64,000 nt of DNA from Entoloma clypeatum (GCA_963565915.1 OY751485.1:4960001-5024000); one strand, 5' to 3'. Positions 43,959 through 55,456 are shown, numbered from the stretch's first letter. Translations and numbers: made by a program. Notes: generated by a model not told the origin, from the sequence alone.

Positions 43959-44217
43959 TGTTACGGACTCTACGGTATGAGGACCACGTCATATCTTTTA
44001 CTTATCGGTCCGACTCGGCACCCTCTTACGAACTTACTATGTCTAATGTCTACTTTCGCAACCTTCGATTCCCAGTCTGACTCATTACATTACTTCGTCA
44101 TCCCCTTTAGTATACTTCGCTCCTGCGCTGACTCACTTTCCGCAGTCAGCTTACTCACTGTACATAGCCTTCCACAGTCGCCTTACTCATGTGCACTGCC
44201 TTCCGCAGTACTGACTT
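43959..44217 (+). repeat. Gypsy A copy 2, 3' LTR, truncated and divergent
   Basis: Starts TGTTACGGACTC after the purine-rich tract. It keeps TGACTCA motifs and CCGCAGT repeats but is clearly diverged from the copy 1 LTR over the first 170 bp. It stops before the TATA box. Confidence 0.75.
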
Positions 44218-44430
44218 CTTGGCATTCCATCAGGAACAGGGAAGCTTCGTCCATTACCTCATTGTCAGGGGTCAAATATATCCCCAGAATGTCTTTGGGG
44301 TATATGACGTTATTGACGTTTTGGAGGGTCTGGGACGTTCCCACAATGCCAAGAGATGTGACAACATCGCGCGCTGCCTGCATCTCAGGATACATCGACA
44401 GTTGATTAACTGGAGCACCTGTGAATAGTG
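44218..44430 (-). other. Short orphan reading frame, unrecognised
   Basis: Minus-strand frame from about 44425 to 44183 reads FTGAPVNQLSMYPEMQAARD and YPKDILGIYLTPDNEVMDEA, with good-looking amino acid composition. It begins where the gypsy A LTR is cut. It may be a fragment of a transposon or host protein; the family is not recognised. Confidence 0.25.
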
Positions 44431-44435
44431 TTTAA

Positions 44436-44625
44436 AGGTCCGATTCAGTCCGGTTTTTGACCCTCAAAATAGAGAGACTGAGACTGAGACCAAATTTTTG
44501 GTTCACAAGATTATCAGAAAACCAAACCGGACCGATGCAAGACCGATGCATCGGTCCACATTACCTTTTAGAGTTGAGACCGAGCCGGTTCAGACCGGTT
44601 TAAAGCAATATATTACGAGGTACAT
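44436..44625. repeat. Dispersed repeat with CCGGTTT/AAACCGG motifs, copy 1
   Basis: Starts like GGTCCGATTCAGTCCGG, has TTTTTGACCC near the start, several GGACCGA/TCGGTCC motifs and ends with ACCGGTTTAAA. Related copies lie at about 46258-46460 and 46880-47045. Probably a small non-autonomous element; ends and target duplications not resolved. Confidence 0.45.
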
Positions 44626-44659
44626 AACAATAAGGACGTGCGTGCACAGCCAGATGCTG

Positions 44660-44940
44660 CGCACGCACGTCGTACTCCCTCAATGTGATTGGACGCCATT
44701 GCGCACAAGTCAACATGAGTGGCGGCCATTGGGCACGCGAGGGGGCAGTGGGGCGTGACTTGATGGTGTTGGGCGGGAGTAGAGGCTGTTGGGCACGCGA
44801 GGGGTTGTTGGGCGGGAGTGGCGGCCATTGGGCGGCAAGGAGCAGCCGTTGAGGACGCGAGGGGGCCGTTGGGCAGGAGTAGGGGCCATTGGGCATGAGT
44901 GGTGGCAGTTGGGCGGCAGTTGTGGCCAGGTGTAGTGGAG
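44660..44940. repeat. G-rich minisatellite (GGCGGCCATTGGGC-like units)
   Basis: Imperfect repeats of roughly 20-30 bp built on GTGGCGGCCATTGGGC and GTTGGGCGGGAGT. Same family as the arrays at 47830-48178 and 54303-54440. Confidence 0.6.
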
Positions 44941-45099
44941 GTGGGGACAAACAAAAAGTGTGGGAATGTTTTGCTGGCCGTCGAATATATGGTTCGACTT
45001 TCGGCAATTGCCGCACATGCTCGGCAGTCAATGCCGAGCGATGTGTCCTTGAAACTCGCAGCCTCAATGCCCAAACCGTGGCACCATGAGTCCCAAAAA

Positions 45100-46130
45100 T
45101 AGTCCTTACCTTATGTAGAGATATGTAGAAACTCATAATAAGTATATTTACAGTTAGATACATGAGCTAAGCATGGTAGAAAGTCTGTACTTCAAAATGA
45201 TATATCAAAACACCCTGTAAATCATGATGAATAGTGCATCATGGCTTTCTTCAAACACAAAAAACATCATTTTCTTACTTCCTCCTTTCCACAAGCACTT
45301 TATTCTACATGTACTGTATATATACTATGGAAACATTGTATCTGAACCTCCTCAGAGTATTCAAATGAATTTCAAAGTCTGAATAAGGTGAATATGAGTA
45401 AAATAAGTCGAAAATTTGTCAAAAATTTTATTTCAGCTTTGGATTCCCTACATTCAGGGGAACTCCCAGCACCTTCATTTTTCAAATTTGGTTCATTCAT
45501 TAGGGAGATATAACACTTTTTCTGAAATCTGCACATTTCATTATTTCTATCTTACTTTGACTTCTAAAAATTATTCAAGGTGTTTCAGAAGGTGAATATA
45601 TATCCAATATATAATTCTATCACTGCAAACTATTATTAGCCCATGAGGAAGGGGCCGTGTGCACCCGCGCAATGCATTTTGCATATTGTTTACTATTATT
45701 TGGTCATCAGCATCGCACCTCTATAACTTACAATCCGTGGCCTAATTTGATGAAATAAGTACATACTTGATGATATAGAAGGTCCCCCTACCTAATCAAT
45801 ATAGTAGAAGCCCTTACTTGTTCCTGTGTAGACATAATAAGCAGATGTGTGATGTTTTTTCAGGTTTGTTTACATGTATTTGACATGTTTGATGCACGCA
45901 TGTCGCGCATCATCCAAAGTCGAACTGACACATCCACCCATTGCTGACTCCGCAATGAGGGGCACAGGTGGTGAAAAGTTTAGATTATATTTATAGATTA
46001 TATTTATAACCTGTCTACTTGTGATTGAGGCAGGAGGGAGCGCACATGTGCGCCTTTTGTCAAAACCACGAGGTTGTGCTTATTTAGCAAGTGGGAAAAT
46101 GTGATGTAAGTAGAGTGTGAGCAATAAAAT
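45100..46130. other. AT-rich intergenic stretch, nothing recognised
   Basis: No ORF or repeat recognised over about 1 kb. Confidence 0.4.
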
Positions 46131-46133
46131 ATA

Positions 46134-46220
46134 ATGGTTTTGTGGCTCAGTTGGTTAAGTGTTGTTAACAGAATCTTTTGTACTATAGAAGTTCAGAGTT
46201 CAAGTCTTTCTTGTGGCACA
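46134..46220 (+). repeat. tRNA-like sequence, possible SINE head
   Basis: A perfect A-box-like TGGCTCAGTTGG and a B-box-like AGTTCAAGTCTT are about 50 bp apart, as in a tRNA gene. The arms do not pair well, so it is not a working tRNA. The sequence after it belongs to the AAACCGG repeat family, as if that family has a tRNA-derived head. Confidence 0.35.
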
Positions 46221-46257
46221 AATTTTGTACTTGCCATTTCAGGACATCCATTTCAGT

Positions 46258-46460
46258 TCCTCGGATCGTTCCGTGGAAAACACTGGTTTAAACCAGTCGG
46301 AACCGGTCTTTGGCCGGTCTTTCAAACTCTAAAGTTTCGAGTGAACCAAGGACCAGCCGTGATCCAAACCTTAAAGACCGAGACCGGCGGTCTGGTCTCT
46401 CACCGGTTCGGTCCTGTCTGGTCTCAGTCTGAAATCGACGAAGGTAAACTGGACCTCGAA
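46258..46460. repeat. Dispersed repeat with CCGGTTT/AAACCGG motifs, copy 2
   Basis: Contains GGTTTAAACCAGTC, two CCGGTCTTT units and CTCACCGGTTCGGTCC. Related to 44436-44625 and 46880-47045. Confidence 0.4.
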
Positions 46461-46567
46461 ACACTATCTGTTTCCTCCATCACGGAATTGAGAAGAGTCA
46501 GACATGGCCAGATAAACTGAAAGAATAAGTAAAATAATAATAAATTTTGCAATTCTGATAGACCCCT

Positions 46568-46870
46568 TTAAATTATCATATAAACACTTGAATTGAGAGC
46601 TGTGCCTTGGAGGAAAGAGATGGTGAGAGTGAGTTTGGCAGAGTCATCGTCATACTTGGAGTTGTCGCAGAAAAACAATGTGCATTGGAGGATGAACTGG
46701 TTAAGTTTCCAGGGATCGGAACCGTCAAAGGTGTCTGGATCCTTGGCCTTTTTGTGATGCTTGTGACCTTTGCTGCATTTGAGTTCATTGGTAATTAAGA
46801 CAAAAGCATCTGCAAGGGCTTGGGGGCCAAAAATTTCTTCAGGTTTGTTTGTAGGGGACAGGGGTGTGGA
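46568..46870 (-). pseudogene. Ty3/gypsy gag fragment (third gypsy family)
   Basis: A minus-strand reading frame contains DPDTFDGSDPWKLNQFILQC and KLTLTISFLQGTAL, which match the capsid core of Ty3/gypsy gag ('FDG.DP.KL..FL.QC ... YL.GTA'). No other part of that element lies nearby. Different from gypsy A and B. Confidence 0.6.
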
Positions 46871-46879
46871 TTCTATGTA

Positions 46880-47045
46880 GTGATTGAAAGTTTGGTTCAG
46901 TCTCGTTTTTGACCCCCGAAAAGGAAGGACCGAGGACCGCACCAGTCTCAATTTTACATCGTCACCTTGGAAAACTGGTGAGAGACCAGTCTGACCAGTC
47001 CATTTATTCAGGTCTGATGAGACTGGAACGGTTTAAACCAGTCCA
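46880..47045. repeat. Dispersed repeat with GGTTTAAACC motif, copy 3
   Basis: Begins TTTGGTTCAGTCTCG with TTTTTGACCCCC, like copy 1 (44436), and ends ACGGTTTAAACCAGTCC. No coding content. Confidence 0.4.
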
Positions 47046-47344
47046 GACTCATAATATGTACTGTACTAGGCTATGAGTGTGTGCTACTGGACGGCGCATG
47101 CATGTATCATCTGAGTCTTGCCATCTCACCCTTAGGTGCATACAAAAGCCTAAGTGTCTGGTACTAGCCACAAGAATTGAAGCATTTATCCCCGATGCTA
47201 GCCACCAGTGGCTAGAGCCACAACTCGTATCATACAGTCAGTAACCCTGCCTGTGGCTCTAGCCATGGGTGTAACTGTGTTTATGTGAACAAATAATGAA
47301 ATAAATCATTATTAATTCAGTAACTACTAATAATACAGGTGCAC

Positions 47345-47560
47345 CATGCCATTACAGCATGTCCCCCGCCTTGCTAGCGTGCAACCCGCCATTCCTGTGC
47401 GCACCCCGCCATTCCCGTGCACATCCCGTTGTTCCTGGGTGCATCCCGCCTTTCCCGCATGTCCTGTGCCGCTTCTCGCATGCCTCCCACCTCCCCCACA
47501 TGTCCCGTGCCCTCAATCATGTGCCCCGCCGTTCTCACATGTTGTGCGCCTAGGCAATGG
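47345..47560. repeat. C-rich minisatellite, left arm of foldback element
   Basis: Degenerate units around CATCCCGCC.TTCCTGTGCG, roughly 20-25 bp. Confidence 0.6.
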
Positions 47561-47829
47561 CATGGGTACTCCTGCGGGTATGACAATGCCGACCCGTACC
47601 CGTACCCGCACAGGTAGCAACCTGTCGACCCACAGGTAGATGCAGCGCAGGTATGCGCGGGTACCAATGGGTTCGGGTTCCCGTGCGGGTGTTGCAGTAG
47701 AAAAAACATGTATTTAAACTACCAAAAAAAAAACTACGAGATGCATGCAGGATGCACGCGTCATACTACACCCTGCTGGAGACTTGTTGTCCCCAGCCCC
47801 ATCCTCCCAGCCCCACTCTTCTCCTCCAG

Positions 47830-48178
47830 GTGCGAGTGGGGCGTGATGCATGGCCATTCAGGCCGGTGGGCACGAGAGGTGCCCGTTGGGGTGAGTGGCG
47901 GCTGTTGGGTGTGTGTGGCGGCTGTTGGGCATGTGTGGGGGTGGTTGGGCGCATGTGGGGGCTGGTGGGGGCGAGTGGCGGCAGTTGGTCATGTGTGGGG
48001 GCGGTTGGGCGTGAGTGGCGGCCGTTGGGCATGTGGGGGGGCGTTGGGCACTAGAGGTGTTTGTTGGGGTGCTAGACGGCCATTAGGCGGCGTTGGCGGG
48101 CGAGACGCAGCCATTCAGGGCGGTGGGCGCGAGTGGCGGCCGTTGGGCGCATGTGGGGGGGCGTTAGGCGCATGTGGG
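47830..48178. repeat. G-rich minisatellite, left of copia 3
   Basis: Units around GTGGCGGC(C/T)GTTGGGC(A/G)TG. The array continues at 54303-54440 beyond the copia 3 insertion. Confidence 0.65.
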
Positions 48179-48486
48179 TGTTGAAGTTCCACCTGGGCGC
48201 TAGCCGCAGATGTACTGAGCAACACAGCTACAGTGGAAGTACTCTACTCTACCGTTCTGGTCACTTACTTGGTTGAGAAGGGTGGGGCTGGTGAGAGCGG
48301 TTGAGGCTGGTAAGAGCAATGGAGCTGGTTAAGAGTCAAGAGACGACTTGTTGATATTGACAGTTTCCTGGTCTTATATACCGTACTACTGTTTGTACCA
48401 ACCAAACAAGTATGTAATTGAAGATGTCTAAGGTCACATGATATAATCTAATCTAATCTAATCTACATGATGGAAAAGTTTCAACA
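48179..48486 (-). repeat. Copia 3 3' LTR
   Basis: 308 bp, bounded by GTGGG on the outside and by the CCCCCCC/GGGGGGG purine tract on the inside. Confidence 0.9.
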
Positions 48487-48553
48487 CCCCCCCATATTTA
48501 GTACATACTTCTAAATACATCTTACTTTTTCCCATATAGGTACTCTTTTACGC

Positions 48554-51500
48554 CTAGTTTTTGAGTAGTCCAAAGTACGGGATAAACTTGCTAAAGAGGA
48601 TTTTCCCCAGATTCTTAGTTAAAAGGTCTGCAGGGTTATTCACTCCTTTGAAGAATTCGACCATAATAATTCCTTCGGATACTTTTTCTCTGACGAAGTG
48701 GAATCGCACGTCGATGTGCTTGGATCGCTTCTCAGTTACAGGATTGGATGCGATAAAGACGGAGCCATTGTTATCTCCATAGATCGGAACTGATCTGATC
48801 TGCATTCCAAGTTCGGCAAGCATGCTTCTAAGCCATGTTACTGCGCGACTGTGTTGAAACTTTTCCCATCATGTAGATTAGATTAGATTAGATTACATCA
48901 CGTGACCTTTACATATCTTCATTACATACTTGTTTGGTTGGTACAAACAGTAGTACGGTATATAAGACCAGGAAACTGTCAATATCAACAAGTTGTCTCT
49001 TGACTCTTAACCAGCTCCATCGCTCTTACCAGCCTCAACCGCTCTCACCAGCCTCACCCCTCCCAAACCATGTAAGTGGCTAGAACGGTTATGTAGAGTA
49101 CTTCCACTGTAGCTGGTTGCTCAGTACATCTGTGGCTAACGCCCAGGTGGAACTTCAACAGACTGCAATCTGATAGCGCCATGTATTCTGCTTCCGTGGA
49201 AGAGAGGGCAATGGTTTTTTGTGCTGATGAAACCCATGTTATTGCTCCAGATGCCAGCGATATGAAGTAACCAGTGGTGGATTTCCTGGTGTTTTCGTCT
49301 GACGCCCAATCGGAGTCTGTGAAGGCGTAGATTCCTTTCCCAGAATCACCATCGTACATGATTGCGTAATCTTTTGTTGCCTTCAAATACCTGCAAATAT
49401 CCCTAGCCACTTCTAAATGGCATTTGGTAGGGTTTGCGGAAAATTGGGACATTTTGATCACGGCGAAACAAATGTCGGGTCTTGTCCCGATCATTAAGTA
49501 CAATAGTGATCCGATGACGGATTGGTACTTGGATCTGAGTTCCGCATTGGGTTCATCTTCAGACTTCATGGGTTTGTAGCCCGTCGGGAGTGGGGTATGG
49601 GTGGCATTAAATTTGCTCATCCCCATACGTGCGAGAATTTTCTCACGGTAAGGTACTTGATCAATGAAGATCCTCTTCCCATGTTGCCTTATTTGGATCG
49701 AGAGAAATTCTTTTGGTTCCCCATCAGACACTAGATGGCCCAGGTCCCTACATTCCCATGTTGTCATGAAGGCCTTCTTCTTTTCTAGCATGTATTCTCG
49801 GTTTGTGCCGAGAAAAGCAGAGTCATCGACATAAATGACGGCGATCACAATTTCCCCTTTGGTACTTGTGTGAATGAAAACTCCCGCATCGGAGTGAAGC
49901 CGGACAAAGCCAAGCTTTTTCATGGAGGAATCGAGTTCTCTCCACCAGGCTAATGCGGCCTGCTTGAGTCCGTATAGGGCTTTGTATAGTCGGTACACGA
50001 GGTTTTCTTTCCCTTTTACTATGTAGCCCTCAGGCTGTCGCATGTAAATCACCTCACGGAGTCTTCCATAGAGGAAGGCTGATGAGATGTCCAAGAATGT
50101 CATGAACCACCCTTCAAGGGCTGTCAATGCCAGAATCAACCGGACGGTCTCGTATCTTACTACTGGTGAGAAGATCTGATCGAAGTCGATCCCTTCTACC
50201 TGTGAGAAACCTTTTGCAACAAGGCGCGCTTTCAAACGCCCGTCGGACTTTTCGTTGTAAACCCATTTGTTTCTTAGTGCTTTCCTCCCTGTAGGTAGGG
50301 GTACTAACTCCATGATCACCCCGCGGCTTTTGAGCATGTCTAGCTCTTTTCGTTCTGCCGCATACCAATCTTCTTTGTTTGGAAGAGAGTATATGTCTTT
50401 GTGTGACATTTCAATGATGCCTACTTGGATAGAGATCGCCTCCATTAGGAGGTCGTTCATCCATGCCGTTTGACCGCCTAATCTGCGTCTCCGATCCATT
50501 TTCTCAAGATCAGAAGCAGGGGTGTCTTCCCCATAGATGCTGTCAGGCATTCTGCGAACTCGTCGTTCCCTGATCGGTCGATCTGGTACTTGTTCGGGTT
50601 CCAGAGTGGGTACTCGCGGTTCATCGTCGGGTTCGCTAAGCGGCAAATCATTGTCTGATTCAGGGTGATCCTGTCCAATAGGAACAGGGTCGCGAGGTGT
50701 TTCGTTATGACTGTCATTGTCATCATTTCCGGGGATGAGGTCCTCAAACTCATCAGCCGGTTCTGGGTTTTCCATTTCTGGATGGTTTTCTGGCAAAGGG
50801 TCAATGTGGCATCGAGGGTACTTGCTTTCATCAAAGATAGCTTTCCCACCCATGAAAATTGTATTAGTCTCAGGATCCATGAAACGGTATCCTTTGACCC
50901 CTGGCTTCAATCCGAGATAAATCATCAATCGAGATCTAGACTCCAGGGAATTTCTACGTTTTTCCTTTGGGATATACACATATGCCTGACATCCAAAGAC
51001 TCTGATGCTTGACATATCGGGGATCTCATTGGTCACCCTGTAGTAAGGGGTATTCCATTCGAGATGCTGCATGGGGGTTCTGTTGTAGAGAAACGCTGCA
51101 TGTCCCAAACAGAATTCCCACCACATAGGGGGTAAGCACGCGTTGAAGCGCAAGGCCTGAGATTTCTCCCACAGGGTTCGATTTATCCGTTCTGCTCTAC
51201 CGTTCGGCTGGTGCTGATACGGGAGCGTGACGTCGATCAGAACTCCATGATCGGCAAGTACATCCTTGTATTCGTTAAACTCTCCACCTCCATCAACTCG
51301 CCATTTCTTAGGGGTGGCGGCGAATTGATTCTGGATCATTGCAAGGAATTGTCGTAGTGCCGTGACGGCATCTGACTTCTTCCTAAGCAAGACGACCCAG
51401 ATGTGGGATGAAAAGTCGTCCAAAAACGTAAGGAAATATTTATATTTGTGGTATGATGCCGTGGATATCTGTTTGAGATCGGAATGGATCAGATCAAAGG

Positions 51501-53631
51501 TTTTTGTTGCCCTTGTCATCGAATTGGGATATGACTGATTCGGCATTTTCCCTTTGAGGCAACCTGTGCAACTTTCCTGTGATTTCTCATGTACTAGTGT
51601 CTCAGGTACCCCTTTGGTACTGGTGGGAATCTTTTGGAGTGCTTGATCATTTGGGTGACCAAGGCGCTTGTGCCATGTTTCGACAGTGATTTCGCTTGAG
51701 ATCGCATGGATCTGGTCGTAGCGTATTTCAGTGTCTAACCAGTAAATGGTTTGACCAAGGATGTGGGGCAAAAACTGGATTTTGCTCAGCCCTTTGGAGA
51801 TGTTGATTTCTCCACAAGTCCCGTCTACTTTGTAACCATGGTTAAGGAAGACGCCTAGGGACAATAGGCGTGTGTCCATGTCCGGGATGTAGAACACCGG
51901 TCTGAGAAGATGGGTTTTAACTTCCCCATTTAGGGTGTGCCGTACTGGAATGGCCCCAACTCCGAGTATTTCCAGTTTCTTCCCTTTAGCTGCAGTTTGG
52001 ACGAATTGCTTGACCGTGAGAGGTCTATAATATGTGAAGTCCTTAAACTCATAGGTGAAGTGTAAAGAGGCACCGGAATCTAATATCCATTGCGTGCATT
52101 CTTTTTCCTTACAATGTGTACAAGAAGTAAAATGTTTAATATATTTTTTATGTAAATCACTGCTAAAGTGATCTACGCATTCTGTACTGGTACTCGCTAT
52201 TATATCATATGTCTGTTGAGAGGTATTATTAGCTTTCCGCAATTGGTAAGGTTCAAGAAAAGGGTTTGATGGACCGTCAAGTTCTATCTTGTAATCAAAC
52301 TCGTCTGGCCCCATTCACTCCTGGTCAATGTCCATCATCTTCAGTGATTGCTCTATCGACGGGGCTACGTGACACTGTTTAGCCAGCCTTTCATCAATGT
52401 CTGGGATGATGGTATCCAAGATACGAAGGTTCGACCCAGAGGGTCGTGCGCCGATTTCTCAGGCAATCTTTCGCACCTTCTCGTTCTTTTTCCACGCTGA
52501 CGGCTTTCCGGAAGGAAGCCCGGTGTACTGGGAAGGAGGCGGGTTCATGCATTTCAGGAGTGACTGCATTCTTTCCAACTCAGGCTGCGCGGTACTCGTA
52601 GTTTTCCCACGGCCCGTTACAGTGGTGAAGGCAGGGGCACATTGGCGAGGAGGAAGGGGACAGGGAGCAGGATAACAAGGGGGTTGCTCAATGGCCGGTG
52701 CGATGAACTCGACCATCTCCTCGACGGGGTCGGACTCGTTGTCCGCGTTGTTGGCACGCTTCTTCTGGTTGCGCCAGCGTCCTTTTCCCTTCTTCTTTTC
52801 AGAAGCGGTACTTGGGTCAGTCGAGTTAGTCTGCTCGTCAGTGTTGTTGCGCGAGGTACTCGGCGCTGTTTGCTTTTCCCATTTGGGGTCTTGCCCCTTT
52901 CGCTTAGTCCCGGAGATTTTCCGGGCCTGCTCGTTGGACGCCCGAGTAGACCCTATCGCATAATTGCGCCGGTACTCTGAGACGATGCTGTCGGTGACGG
53001 CCTGCCATGTGAAATCGTCGGCATCGTAGACCTGGAAGAGGGCGGTGGAGAGGGACGACCAAGCGTCAGGAATGGCACTTGCCAGGATCATAGCCTGCAT
53101 CAGGTCAGGCACGATGAATTTCGAGTCGCTGAGGCAAGCGAAGAGTGATCCTAGGCGCTCGATTTCCGGTACGGGGTTGCGACCTGACAGCTTGAAGGAG
53201 GCGGCGGCTTTGAAGTCGCCAAATATGGTGGTGGGGGAGACCTTCGAATAGGAATCCTTCAGTGATGTCCAGGCCTCCTTTGAGGACTTGGCATCCTTGA
53301 TGTGCCTCCTGATCGCCTTGGAGACTTTGAGGCGGATGGAACCCAGGGCCATGTCATCATCCATGATCCAGGTTTTCCTTTCTTTATGGAAGGCGGGCTG
53401 GTCGACGGTGGTGGTGATGACCGGAGGCTGGGTTGCAGATGTCGAGGTGGCAGAGGCAGGGGTGGAGACCGTGACGGTAAAATCTGCGATGTCGGGGCGC
53501 TCGATGTCGCCAGACACGATGCGCCAGACTCCTTGATGGAGGAGGTACGACTTCATTTTCTCGGCCCAACTCTGGTAGTCGATGCCGTCAAAGACGACGA
53601 TGGAGTCGAGGGCGGAGCGAGAGGTAGACAT
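48554..53631 (-). pseudogene. Copia 3 gag-pol, two TGA stops and a solo-LTR insertion
   Basis: Starts at ATG 53631 (MSTSRSALDS, as in copia 2) and ends at 48554. Gag to 52462, then TGA at 52459-52461 and 52315-52317, both where copia 2 has CGA (32170-32172 and 32314-32316). The rest (protease LDSGASLHF, integrase, RT with YVDD, RNase H) is open in the same frame to 49161. A solo LTR then breaks RNase H after MALSDC; removing it with one GACTG copy restores the frame into MLAELGMQI. The pre-protease Cys/His segment is single, unlike copia 2. Confidence 0.9.
48852..49160 (+). repeat. Solo copia LTR inside copia 3
   Basis: 309-bp LTR of the same family, opposite orientation, flanked by GACTG at 48847-48851 and 49161-49165. 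No internal sequence, so it arose by LTR-LTR recombination after insertion. Confidence 0.92.
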
Positions 53632-53999
53632 TTTTAATGAATCTAAAAGGAGTTCTCCCAATCAGTGATGTTGTTTATGAATTTGATTTTTTAAAGAAAA
53701 CAAATAAATGATTCCTCATAACATATTCCCTTTAGGAATAGTGGTTGTGGGAAAAACCCTTTTTTGTCAGAAGTGTGTGAGGTACGATCAACGCTTCCAC
53801 ATGATGTGTACTAAGTCAATCCCCTTAGGGACGCTTCATGACAGGTACTTGTCATAATGACGTTCCCAGGTTCATGTGTGAAGAAGTAAGACTCAGAACC
53901 TAGATCTTTCGATCGGTTCTTTGCCAACCAGGTAGAGTGGGCAGGTACTCACTGTTGCCAGCGTTTCCCAAGTCCCTCTGCTATCCGGGGCCCATAACC

Positions 54000-54302
54000 T
54001 GTTGAAGTTCCACCTGGGCGCTAGCCGCAGATGTACTGAGCAACACAGCTACAGTGGGGGTACTCTGCTCTACCGTTCTGGTCGCTTACTTGGTTGGGAA
54101 GGGTGGGGCTGGTGAGAGCGGTTGAGGCTGGTAAGAGCAATGGAGCTGGTTAAGAGTCAAGAGACGACTTGTTGATATTGACAGTTTCCTGGTCTTATAT
54201 ACCATACTACTGTTTGTACCAACCAAACAAGTATGTAATCGAAGATGTCTAAGGTCACATGATATAATCTAATCTAATCTACATGATGGAAAAGTTTCAA
54301 CA
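54000..54302 (-). repeat. Copia 3 5' LTR
   Basis: 303 bp, slightly shorter in the (TTAGA)n stretch; flanked by GTGGG at 54303-54307. Confidence 0.9.
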
Positions 54303-54440
54303 GTGGGGACCGTTGGGTGGCGAGAGACGGCCGTTGGGCAGCGGTGGGGGCGAGACGTGACCGTTGAGAGTGGCAGACAGCCGTTGGGTGTTTGGGCAAG
54401 AGCCAGCCTTGGGCACCAGGTGTGGGCATTGGCAAAGAGT
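54303..54440. repeat. G-rich minisatellite, right of copia 3
   Basis: Continuation of the GCCGTTGGGC array interrupted at 48178. Confidence 0.6.
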
Positions 54441-54559
54441 CCCTGGGTACTGCCAGGGGTCGCGGGTTGCAAAAACATGACCCATACCCGGACCCGTGGA
54501 TACCCATACCCGTGACCCGCATGGGTTACCCATATCCACGCTATTGCCTATGTGCGCTG

Positions 54560-55010
54560 TTTGTTGCGTGTTGCTCACGTGCCCGCCGTTCCTGCGCCGT
54601 TTCTCACATGTCCGGCCGTTCCTCCCACGTATCTGGTCTTTCCTGCGTGCCCTGTGCACCTGGTGCCATTCCCACATGATTTGCTCCCCACGCGCCCCTC
54701 GTCGTGTGTTGCTTGCGTGTCCCGCCGTTCCTGTGCATCCCGCCGTCTCGCATGTATCCCACTGTTCTTGCGTGCATCCCGCTGTTCTTGTGCGCATCCT
54801 GCCTTTCCTGTGTGTCATGTGCCACTTCTCGCATGTCCCGTACCACCGGGCGCGCGCCTCCCGCCGTTCCCGTGTGTCCCACCATTCGTCGCGCATGTCC
54901 TGTCTCATTCGTCACATGTCCTGCCGTTCCTGCATCTCCTATGTCGTTTCTCGGGTCTCCCCCCATTTCTCCCGCATCTCTCGCCTTTCCGCGTGTTTCA
55001 TCAGAGGTCT
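54560..55010. repeat. C-rich minisatellite (CCGCCGTTCCTG units)
   Basis: Units around CATGTCCCGCCGTTCCTGTG. Together with 55456-55890 (the inverse) it forms a large imperfect palindrome centred near 55230. Confidence 0.6.
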
Positions 55011-55013
55011 GTG

Positions 55014-55456
55014 GTAACGTAAAAGGTGGGGTGCTTACATACACAGCGCCTCCGTGGCCCACGGTGCACAGAGGAGGGAGGAGGGAGGGATGGAGGAGGG
55101 AGGAATGGAGGAGGGAGGGATGGAGGAGGGAGGTGATGGAGGATGAGGTGATGGGGGGAAAACAAGAAGATGTGACGGGACTTGTGACTATTGTTCAACT
55201 TTTGGCTGTTGCCGGGTTCGGCAAGCTCCAATGTTTCATCATGAGTGCCTGGGCCCGGAACATGCCAGCTATATATCAATAGCCTAAACTTCCCACGTCA
55301 AGTTCTTGTCCCCACATCACCTTCTTCCACTCCTTCCTCCTCCTCTGTTCACTGTGGGCCATGGAGGCGCCGTCCCTCCCTCCTCCTCCCCCCCTTCATG
55401 TGAGGTCCACAGAGCCCCGTATTGGTAAGCACCCCACCTTTCCCGTCACCTCAGAC
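55014..55456. repeat. Palindrome centre with inverted GGTGGGGTGCTTAC arms
   Basis: AAAGGTGGGGTGCTTAC at 55023-55040 is mirrored by GTAAGCACCCCACCTTT at 55426-55442. Between them lie a purine-rich GGAGGGAGGGATGGA array (55070-55158) and a pyrimidine-rich counterpart (55320-55400). Confidence 0.6.

Larger units (their letters stand above)
37963..44217 (+). mobile_element. Gypsy A copy 2: Ty3/gypsy chromovirus, both LTRs truncated
   Basis: The internal region is almost identical to copy 1 but on the plus strand. The 5' LTR survives only from about 37963 to 38120 (TGACTCA, TATATAA at 38004-38010). The 3' LTR starts at 43959 and breaks off at about 44217. Gag, pol, chromodomain and ORF3 are in the same order. 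Eight TGA stops are shared with copy 1. Confidence 0.9.
48179..54302 (-). mobile_element. Copia 3: Ty1/copia element of the copia 2 family, inactivated
   Basis: LTRs 48179-48486 and 54000-54302 (TGTTGAAG...TTTCAACA), target duplication GTGGG at 48174-48178 and 54303-54307. Minus orientation. The coding region is close to copia 2 but has two TGA stops and a solo LTR inserted in RNase H. Confidence 0.92.

Noticed and set aside
15424..44217. TGA read as an amino acid (recoding or variant genetic code) in the retroelements
   Set aside because: RPP1 ends with TGA in good context, and other copies have CGA at some of the same positions. Decay explains the data better than readthrough.
44600..45163. 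Long ORFs over the G-rich minisatellite (for example 44600-45163, 47708-48184, 54496-55017)
   Set aside because: They are open because the repeat lacks stops in several frames. Translations are low-complexity and differ between arrays.
46134..46220. A functional second tRNA gene
   Set aside because: A and B boxes are good, but acceptor, anticodon and T stems do not pair. Kept only as a possible SINE head.
47345..48178. CRISPR array or telomere-like repeats
   Set aside because: Units are degenerate and contiguous, without uniform spacers, and the genome is eukaryotic. The ACCCGTACCCGT stretch near 47600 is too short and irregular for telomeric repeats.
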